From assembly GCA_047600605.1 (NCBI GenBank), contig JASGKK010000002.1:496001-560000 (forward strand): DNA of 64,000 nt, written 5' to 3'. This stretch comes from CAYMZZ01 sp047600605 (GTDB lineage: Bacteria; Bacteroidota; Bacteroidia; Chitinophagales; Chitinophagaceae). Positions 58,056 through 64,000 of the stretch are shown here, one piece after another (position 1 is the first letter of the stretch; each line of letters opens with the position of its first letter). The notes under the pieces are model-generated. The model worked only from the letters and a program-made list of their open reading frames with translations, did no database searches and was not told where the DNA came from. Position numbers and translations under genes: made by a program.

Positions 58056-59513
58056 ATGACCGCTGATGCTGCTGACAGAGCAGGTGGTCAGACCGTACCA
58101 GTCAATACTGTCCTTATGAACTCCCCTTTCAGGGGGCTTAATGGAGTGCAGGAAGTGTATTTCATCGGCATCGGAGGCATTGGCATGAGCGCACTCGCCA
58201 GGTTCTTTGTAGCAAAAGGTGTAAAAGTGAGTGGGTATGATAAAACACCCACACCACTAACCCGATCACTGGAGCAGCTGGGTATTATTATTCATTATGA
58301 AGAAAATCTTCAGCTGATACCGGAAAAACCCGACCTGGTGGTATATACTCCAGCTATACCGGTTGCTCACCAGGAACTGGTGCATTACCGGCAGTCGGGC
58401 GTCAAAGTGGTAAAGCGGAGTGATGTGCTGCAGTTGATAACGGAAAGTTCTTTTAATATATGTGTGGCAGGCACGCATGGTAAGACAACCATTACAACCA
58501 TGATCGCGCATTTGCTGCGTCATAGCGGATTTGGCTGCAATGCATTTCTGGGTGGTATCTCGGTAAACTATGATACCAATTTCTGGAGCGATCCCCGGAA
58601 TGTATGCGTGATCGAAGCCGATGAGTTTGATCGTAGTTTTTTGAAATTGAGTCCCGATATAGCAGTGATATCAGCAATGGATGCAGATCACCTGGATATC
58701 TATGGCACAGCCGATGCAGTGGAGCAGGCATTTATTGATTTCAGTAAATGTATTAAACCCGGCGGCACACTGATCATGAAGGGTGGGCTAACACGGGCAG
58801 CAGAACTGGAAGGGAGTTACAAACTTCCTTATGGGCTGAAAGCATCAGAAGGAGGTGTCTATGCTGCCAACGTGCGAACACATCAGGGTAGTTATACGTT
58901 TGATGCAGTACTGCCGGATAAAACCATTGCAGATGTGACATTGCACATGGGTGGTATGCATAATGTGGAGAATGTGATGGCCGCCATTGCAGTAGCTGAC
59001 CGGGTAGGGATAGAACCAGCGAAGATCCGTGTGGCTGTGGAAGCATTCAGAGGGGTGAAGCGGCGGTTTGAGTATGTGCTGAAAAACGAGCAGGTGTTTT
59101 TTGTCGATGATTACGCACATCACCCGCAGGAACTGGAAGCGTTGATCGGTGGAGCGCGTCATCTGTTTACAGACCGCAAAACGACGATCATTTTTCAACC
59201 ACACCTGTTTACACGCACACGCGACTTTGCCGAAGGCTTTGCCGCTGCGCTTGATGAAGCTGATGAAGTGATACTGTTGCCGATTTACCCGGCGCGCGAG
59301 CTGCCTATAGAAGGAGTGAACAGTGAGATGATACAGGCATTGATGAAACGGACGAATGTGCAGGTGCTGAGTAAGGAAGCGATGCTGAAATGGGTGAGCG
59401 ATGTATATGTGCCCAGGCTGAGTGAACGCACACCTGGATTGCTGATTGCAGCAGGAGCAGGCGATATTGATGCATTGCTGCCGGTTATTAAAGAAAGATT
59501 GTTAGTAAAATAA
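58056..59513 (+). CDS. murC: UDP-N-acetylmuramate:L-alanine ligase
   Basis: 485 residues from the ATG at 58056; the start is uncertain. The frame is open from 58020, right after the murG stop, and the family core (VQEVYFIGIGGIGMSALARFF) begins about 12 residues after the ATG at 58116. The two earlier starts add 20-32 unconserved residues. It adds L-Ala to UDP-MurNAc. Marks: CVAGTHGKTTITTMIAHLL, EADEFDRSFLKLSPD, MDADHLDIYG, VDDYAHHPQELEAL and IFQPHLFTRTRDF. It is followed three bases later by ftsQ. Confidence 0.94.
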   Translation: MTADAADRAGGQTVPVNTVLMNSPFRGLNGVQEVYFIGIGGIGMSALARFFVAKGVKVSGYDKTPTPLTRSLEQLGIIIHYEENLQLIPEKPDLVVYTPAIPVAHQELVHYRQSGVKVVKRSDVLQLITESSFNICVAGTHGKTTITTMIAHLLRHSGFGCNAFLGGISVNYDTNFWSDPRNVCVIEADEFDRSFLKLSPDIAVISAMDADHLDIYGTADAVEQAFIDFSKCIKPGGTLIMKGGLTRAAELEGSYKLPYGLKASEGGVYAANVRTHQGSYTFDAVLPDKTIADVTLHMGGMHNVENVMAAIAVADRVGIEPAKIRVAVEAFRGVKRRFEYVLKNEQVFFVDDYAHHPQELEALIGGARHLFTDRKTTIIFQPHLFTRTRDFAEGFAAALDEADEVILLPIYPARELPIEGVNSEMIQALMKRTNVQVLSKEAMLKWVSDVYVPRLSERTPGLLIAAGAGDIDALLPVIKERLLVK

Positions 59514-59516
59514 ATA

Positions 59517-60566
59517 GTGGGTACAAAGAAAACCATAAGAAGAATTGTGATAGTGGCCATTTGGTTGGCCATCGGCACCGGCATGCTCATGTTACTGATT
59601 GCAGCTATCGGCAGGCAAAAGAAAGAAACCTGCAAGGATTATGTGATCAGCATCAGCGGAGCGGCCAACCAGGAATTGTTTTTACAGAAAAAAGATATTG
59701 CTGCCCTGCTGAAGGCCGCAGCAAAAGGAAAGATAAAAGGACAACCCATTGCTGCCCTGGATCTGTGGAAGATGGAACAATTGCTTGAAGACAACCAATG
59801 GGTAAAAGATGCGCAGTTGTATATAGATAATAAAGAAGTACTGCATGTAAAAGTGCAGGAGCGCACACCAGTAGCCCGGTTGTTTACCGGTAGCGGTCAG
59901 TCTTTTTACCTGGATGAGAACGGACAAAAACTGCCACTGTCTGACCGTATGAGTACACGCCTGCCGGTATTTACAGGGTATACGGATAAAAAGAAAATGA
60001 CAGCTGCAGACAGTGTGTTACTCAGCGATATCGTGCATACAGCAACTTATATAAATAGCCAGCCATTCTGGACAGCACAGGTAAGCCAGATAGACATCGT
60101 ACCGGCCGGACCACGCAGTTGGGAAATGGATATGGTTCCATTGATTGGTTCGCATACCGTGAAGCTGGGTAATGGAAAGAATATAGAACAGAAGTTTGGC
60201 CGCCTGTTTACTTTTTATAAAGAAGTATTGAGCAAATCAGGATTTGGTAAATATAAAACAGTGGACGTACGCTTTGCCGGTCAGGTGGTGGCAGCCCGTA
60301 GTGAGAATCCGAAAGTAGATCAGGCGCAACTGAAACGGAATGTAGATGCATTGCTGCGGCAGATCAAGGAAGCAGAGAAAGCTGCCGAGGCAGATGCAGC
60401 AGAACAGCAGCGAACAGTAGCCGCCGCTCCTGCAGACAATGCAGCGAGACCGGCCGCAGATGCAAGACAGGCAGATGCCAAACCGGCTGATAATGGTAAC
60501 CGGCAACCCAGAAATGTGATGCCAGCGCGCCGCGACCAGCCAAAACCAAATACGAACAACAACTAA
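59517..60566 (+). CDS. ftsQ: Cell division protein FtsQ
   Basis: 349 residues from a GTG at 59517. Short basic cytoplasmic start (GTKKTIRRIVIVAI), one membrane segment (about 10-30), a POTRA-like domain (about 45-120; LQKKDIAALLKAAAKGKIKG, WVKDAQLYIDNKEVLHVKVQERTPVARLF) and a beta domain. The last ~65 residues are low-complexity Ala/Asp/Pro/Asn (AEKAAEADAAEQQ to PNTNNN), absent in E. coli. FtsQ recruits FtsB/L and FtsWI. Confidence 0.93.
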   Translation: MGTKKTIRRIVIVAIWLAIGTGMLMLLIAAIGRQKKETCKDYVISISGAANQELFLQKKDIAALLKAAAKGKIKGQPIAALDLWKMEQLLEDNQWVKDAQLYIDNKEVLHVKVQERTPVARLFTGSGQSFYLDENGQKLPLSDRMSTRLPVFTGYTDKKKMTAADSVLLSDIVHTATYINSQPFWTAQVSQIDIVPAGPRSWEMDMVPLIGSHTVKLGNGKNIEQKFGRLFTFYKEVLSKSGFGKYKTVDVRFAGQVVAARSENPKVDQAQLKRNVDALLRQIKEAEKAAEADAAEQQRTVAAAPADNAARPAADARQADAKPADNGNRQPRNVMPARRDQPKPNTNNN

Positions 60567-60632
60567 AAACAACATAACATGATCAAGGAACAACCCATGC
60601 TGACTGGCGCAGATACAGGCCCGGGCTGGCTA

Positions 60633-60656
60633 ATGGAACAGAACAACCCATCATTG
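60633..60656 (+). other. Probable one-base deletion at the ftsA start
   Basis: The ATG at 60633 reads MEQNNP but then goes out of frame and stops at 60669. One extra C in the C-run at 60647-60649 would join it to the ftsA frame and give MEQNNPIIVGLDIGTTKI, the expected FtsA start. As written, the ftsA frame has no ATG upstream of the conserved core, only CTG (60626), ATT and GTG (60656). Confidence 0.6.
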
Positions 60657-62014
60657 TGGGCCTCGACATAGGCACTACCAAAATTGCTGTGATTGCCGGC
60701 CGCAAAAATGAATATGGTAAACTGGAGATACTGGGATTCGGTAAAGCCAACTCAAATGGCGTGAAGCATGGCCAGGTACTGAATATTGATGAAACCATCA
60801 AAGCCATCCGTACTGCACTCGACAATTGCTTTGCTTCCAATCCTAATCTCGATATCAATGAAGTATATGTAGGTATTGCCGGTCATCATATCAAGAGCCT
60901 GCAGACACGGGGCGATATCGTACGACAGGCTACAGAAAACGAAATTTCACAGAAGGAAATTGATCAGCTGATTGCAGATCAGTATAAGACCTATATTCCT
61001 GCCGGTGATCAGATCATTGATGTGATACCACAGGAGTTTACGGTAGATAATTTTCAGAATATTCCCAATCCCATTGGTTACAGCGGCGTGAAAGTGGGGG
61101 CTAATTTCCATATCATCACTGGTGATAAAAATGCCATCCGCAACATCAACCGCAGTGTGGAGAAATCAGGATTGCATACCAAGGACCTGGTACTGCAGCC
61201 CCTGGCCAGTTCTTCGGCGGTAATGGCGCAGGAAGATCTGGAAGCAGGTGTGGCCATCGTCGATATCGGTGGCGGTACAACTGACCTGGCTGTTTTTTAT
61301 GAAGGTATTCTGAAGCACACAGCCGTGATCCCGTTTGCCGGCGAAAACATTACCAATGATATCAAAACCGGATTGGGTGTATTGAAAACCCAGGCCGAGC
61401 AAATGAAAGTGCAGTTTGGCAGCGCACTGGCCAATGAGGCCAAAGCCAATGCCTACATCACTATTCCCGGTCTGCGTGGTATGCCCGCCAAAGAGATCAG
61501 CGTTAAAAACCTGGCCAACATTATCCAGGCCCGTATGAGCGAGATCATGGATTTTGTAACCTACCATCTCAAACAGGTAGGATTGGATAATAAATCGCTC
61601 AACGGTGGTATCGTGCTCACCGGTGGTGGTTCACAACTGCGTCATCTTATTCAGCTCACAGAATATGTGACAGGGCTGCCTGCGCGCATTGGCTTCCCCA
61701 ATGAGCATCTCGCAGCAGGGCATATCGAAGAGCTGGCCCGGCCGACGTATTCAACCTGTATTGGTCTTATCCTTAAAGGATATGATGATTATGAGCATAA
61801 CCGCAAGCAGTTTGAAACAGAATACAAAAAAGTGGAAGTGCCGCAGGGACTGAAACAGCGGGAGGTTGAACCGGAAGTGGCTATTGAAGAAGAGGAAGAA
61901 GAAATGGAAGTGCCTCAACGGGTAAAACAACGCAAAAGCCTCAACAATTTCTGGGGCAAGTTCAAAGACGGGATCATTGATCTTTTCAAAGAAGAGGAAG
62001 ATAAACATTTATAA
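60656..62014 (+). CDS. ftsA: Cell division protein FtsA (start disturbed)
   Basis: 452 residues from a GTG at 60656 (GLDIGTTKIAVIAGRKNE). This actin-like ATPase anchors FtsZ to the membrane. Marks: DIGTTK phosphate-1 loop, VAIVDIGGGTTDLAVF phosphate-2 loop, GIVLTGGGSQLRHL adenosine motif, and a C-terminal amphipathic helix (FWGKFKDGIIDLFKEE) after a Glu-rich linker. The GTG start cuts the first strand (the normal PIIV residues). The true start is probably the ATG at 60633 with a one-base deletion in between, either real or a sequencing error. It is followed by ftsZ after 109 bases. Confidence 0.92.
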   Translation: MGLDIGTTKIAVIAGRKNEYGKLEILGFGKANSNGVKHGQVLNIDETIKAIRTALDNCFASNPNLDINEVYVGIAGHHIKSLQTRGDIVRQATENEISQKEIDQLIADQYKTYIPAGDQIIDVIPQEFTVDNFQNIPNPIGYSGVKVGANFHIITGDKNAIRNINRSVEKSGLHTKDLVLQPLASSSAVMAQEDLEAGVAIVDIGGGTTDLAVFYEGILKHTAVIPFAGENITNDIKTGLGVLKTQAEQMKVQFGSALANEAKANAYITIPGLRGMPAKEISVKNLANIIQARMSEIMDFVTYHLKQVGLDNKSLNGGIVLTGGGSQLRHLIQLTEYVTGLPARIGFPNEHLAAGHIEELARPTYSTCIGLILKGYDDYEHNRKQFETEYKKVEVPQGLKQREVEPEVAIEEEEEEMEVPQRVKQRKSLNNFWGKFKDGIIDLFKEEEDKHL

Positions 62015-62123
62015 GCACGGACTAACCAACCATGCTTGCATACTAACCCAACAACCCAAATTCTAAACTACCCTCGCCTTCATCCTATGAGCACAGGCAA
62101 AGAGGGTTTTAAACGGAGACAAT

Positions 62124-64000
62124 ATGATACATTTTGATTTGCCCAAGGAAAAATCATCTATCATCAAAGTAATTGGTGTAGGTGGTGGTGGCGGTAATGC
62201 GGTCAATCACATGTTCGGTCAGAACATTGAAGGGGTGAACTTCATTATTTGTAATACAGATGCGCAGGCGCTGGCCAACAGTGGTATTCCCAACAGGGTG
62301 CAACTGGGACCACACCTTACCCAGGGCCTGGGTGCAGGTGCCAATCCGGAAATTGGCCGCCAGGCTACGGAAGAATCGCTCGAGGAGATCAAGCGTATTC
62401 TGGAAGTAAATACCAAGATGGCCTTTATCACAGCCGGTATGGGTGGCGGTACCGGTACCGGAGGCGCACCTATCATTGCCAAGATATGTAAGGATCTCGG
62501 CATCCTTACGGTAGGCATTGTGACTACGCCTTTTACCTACGAAGGCCGCAAACGTCAGTTGCAGGCAGAGGACGGTATCAAGAACCTGAAAAACTATGTA
62601 GACACACTACTGGTGATCAGCAACGACAAGCTGCGCCATCAGTACGGCAACCTCAAAATGCGTGAAGCATTTGAACGTGCTGATAATGTACTGGCTACTG
62701 CTGCCAAATGTATCACCGATGTGATCAACAGTACGGGCCAGATCAACGTTGACTTTGCGGATGTATGTACCGTTATGCGCAATGGTGGTGTGGCTATACT
62801 GGGTAGTGCTGCTGTAGCAGGTGAGAACCGTGCCAATAAAGCTATTGAAGAGGCATTAAACAGTCCCCTGCTCAACGACAGCGATATCCGTGGTGCCAAA
62901 TGGATCCTTATCAATATCAACTCTTGCGAAGGGGAGCATGAATTTACAATGGATGAGGTGGAAATCATTCAAAGCCACCTGCTCAGCCAGGCTGGTGAAG
63001 GCACAGATGTGATACTGGGTCTGGGTTACGACAATACACTGGGCGATAAACTGGGTATCACCCTTATTGCTACAGGTTTTGAATACCGTGATCCGTTTAC
63101 GATGAAAGAAAAGAAACAACCCCTGCCGCAACAGGAAGAAAAAATTGTGATGGTACTGGGCGATACACCCAAGCCAACACCGCCTCCTGCAACTGCAGCA
63201 CCGGCAACTGCTACGCCCGTGGCCGTGGTTAACAAACCTGCCGGGCCAGCTCCGCAGGCTCTGGCACCACGACTGGTAGAAGAATCACCGGTAGCTGAAG
63301 TACCCATGCCGCAGGCAAATGAATATGTAGAACAGTCTTACCAGCGCGAGCAGGAGCCCTTGCTGTTGTTTGAACTGAATATGCCTGGTGATGCAACTAT
63401 TATAGGTGTACCGGGTAATAATAATAAGGAAACAACAGAGTCGAAAGCAGAGCTGGCGATAGAGGAAGAAAAGACCCAGCAGCTGATGCCCTTTCTGTCG
63501 GAACCGGAACCTGTGGTTGAAAAGCCAGTACAGCAGCAATCAACTTCTCCTTTTGTAAGCAGACCCGCACCTGCGCCAGTCGCAGATGCTAAAAATAGTA
63601 ACCCTCAGCAGCCAGCGGCTGCAGGAGGTTACCTGGCCAGACCATCCAATATCTACGCAGAGTCAAAAACAGAGGTTATCCCCTCAAAGCCCACTGCCGA
63701 AGAGCCGGTCCCTTCACCAATCGTTGCCGCAAAAGCCGATGAAGACATCAGCGATCTGCAAATGCAACTGGTAGAACGGGATGACATTCCTGCGGCGGAT
63801 ATGCCGTTGGCCCATCAAGCTCAACAACCATCCGGCAACAAAGCAGAGGATCCAGCATTGCTGGACGAAGCCGAGGAGCAGAAACGAAGGGCGGCCGAAC
63901 GACTTAACAAGTTGCGCAACTTGTCATTTAACGTTAATGGCGCAGATCCTAACAATGAGTTTGAGACAGTGCCGGCATATATCCGCCGCAATATGGAATT
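62124..64000 (+). CDS. ftsZ: Cell division protein FtsZ, 3' end outside window
   Basis: 625 complete codons are visible and the frame is still open at the window edge. It is the tubulin-like GTPase that forms the division ring. Marks: VIGVGGGGGNAVNHMFG at the start, the tubulin signature GMGGGTGTGGAP (about 111-122), VGIVTTPFTYEGRKR, and NFADVCTVM-like NVDFADVCTVMRNGG. After the ~330-residue core comes a very long Pro/Ala/Gln/Glu-rich linker (about 335-600), longer than in E. coli (383 in all). The end DPNNEFETVPAYIRRNMEL is the start of the conserved C-terminal peptide. Confidence 0.97.
   Translation, partial: MIHFDLPKEKSSIIKVIGVGGGGGNAVNHMFGQNIEGVNFIICNTDAQALANSGIPNRVQLGPHLTQGLGAGANPEIGRQATEESLEEIKRILEVNTKMAFITAGMGGGTGTGGAPIIAKICKDLGILTVGIVTTPFTYEGRKRQLQAEDGIKNLKNYVDTLLVISNDKLRHQYGNLKMREAFERADNVLATAAKCITDVINSTGQINVDFADVCTVMRNGGVAILGSAAVAGENRANKAIEEALNSPLLNDSDIRGAKWILININSCEGEHEFTMDEVEIIQSHLLSQAGEGTDVILGLGYDNTLGDKLGITLIATGFEYRDPFTMKEKKQPLPQQEEKIVMVLGDTPKPTPPPATAAPATATPVAVVNKPAGPAPQALAPRLVEESPVAEVPMPQANEYVEQSYQREQEPLLLFELNMPGDATIIGVPGNNNKETTESKAELAIEEEKTQQLMPFLSEPEPVVEKPVQQQSTSPFVSRPAPAPVADAKNSNPQQPAAAGGYLARPSNIYAESKTEVIPSKPTAEEPVPSPIVAAKADEDISDLQMQLVERDDIPAADMPLAHQAQQPSGNKAEDPALLDEAEEQKRRAAERLNKLRNLSFNVNGADPNNEFETVPAYIRRNME

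Overview
This window is a piece of chromosome from a Bacteroidota bacterium, most likely family Chitinophagaceae (Chitinophaga/Niastella-like). The placement is by inference. It rests on a dcw cluster with the Bacteroidota content and order (FtsL-like protein, PASTA-bearing FtsI, no ddl or murF inside the cluster), on type IX secretion parts (PorT, a RemB-like outer-membrane protein, a protease with a C-terminal sorting domain), on atpD-atpC standing apart from the other ATP synthase genes, on a Gln-type dihydroorotase, on GTG/TTG starts without clear Shine-Dalgarno sequences, and on promoter-like TAnnTTTG elements. No rRNA, tRNA, CRISPR array, insertion sequence or prophage was seen.

Layout. 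1-5.7 kb: end of a TonB-dependent receptor, a DUF2721 membrane protein, an ABC exporter and the YifB/ComM ATPase. 5.9-12.3 kb, minus strand: two paralogous membrane-anchored proteins, an M1 aminopeptidase, a short MutS-like ATPase and dihydroorotase. 12.3-21.6 kb: RemB-like protein, ubiE-porT (ATGA overlap), a second M1 peptidase, engB, two small membrane proteins, a YkuK-type protein, and a T9SS-exported metalloprotease with a small secreted partner. 21.7-24.9 kb: a GbsR/MarR regulator and a tightly packed four-gene operon (membrane protein, DCC-type DUF393 protein, TIGR01777 oxidoreductase, CoA-binding protein). The regulator and the operon carry the same 34-base operator-like sequence. 25-31.4 kb: pyruvate dehydrogenase E2, dnaX, an outer-membrane barrel protein, a 224-bp tandem triplication and a GNAT-like protein. 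31.4-38.4 kb: an ECF42-type sigma factor with its YciI/DGPF partner, an L,D-transpeptidase, a small islet holding a DUF6934 gene and a 52-codon gene, and an S9 peptidase. 38.6-46.8 kb: atpDC with an unassigned structured RNA candidate downstream, lipoproteins, YqgE, an orphan histidine kinase, queA and DUF3052. 47.1-64 kb: the dcw cluster mraZ-rsmH-ftsL-ftsI-murE-mraY-murD-ftsW-murG-murC-ftsQ-ftsA-ftsZ, which makes the lipid-linked peptidoglycan precursor and the divisome. ftsZ runs off the right edge.

The most unusual features are non-coding. Fourteen intergenic sites carry long imperfect inverted repeats. Each is built from short, tandemly varied 'words' (for example GATTTGAAG/ATTTGGTG, TTTAAAAG/GTATAAAAG, AAGGTAGAAGGTAAAAGG, TTTTAAGTTATAAG, GGTCAGTGGTC). 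The words differ between sites but the hairpin architecture is the same; two lie inside the dcw cluster. Other leads: a three-repeat MraZ operator overlapping the mraZ promoter, the shared GbsR-type operators, a probable one-base deletion at the start of ftsA, an intrinsic terminator between the yciI-like gene and its sigma factor, and the DUF6934 plus small-protein islet.
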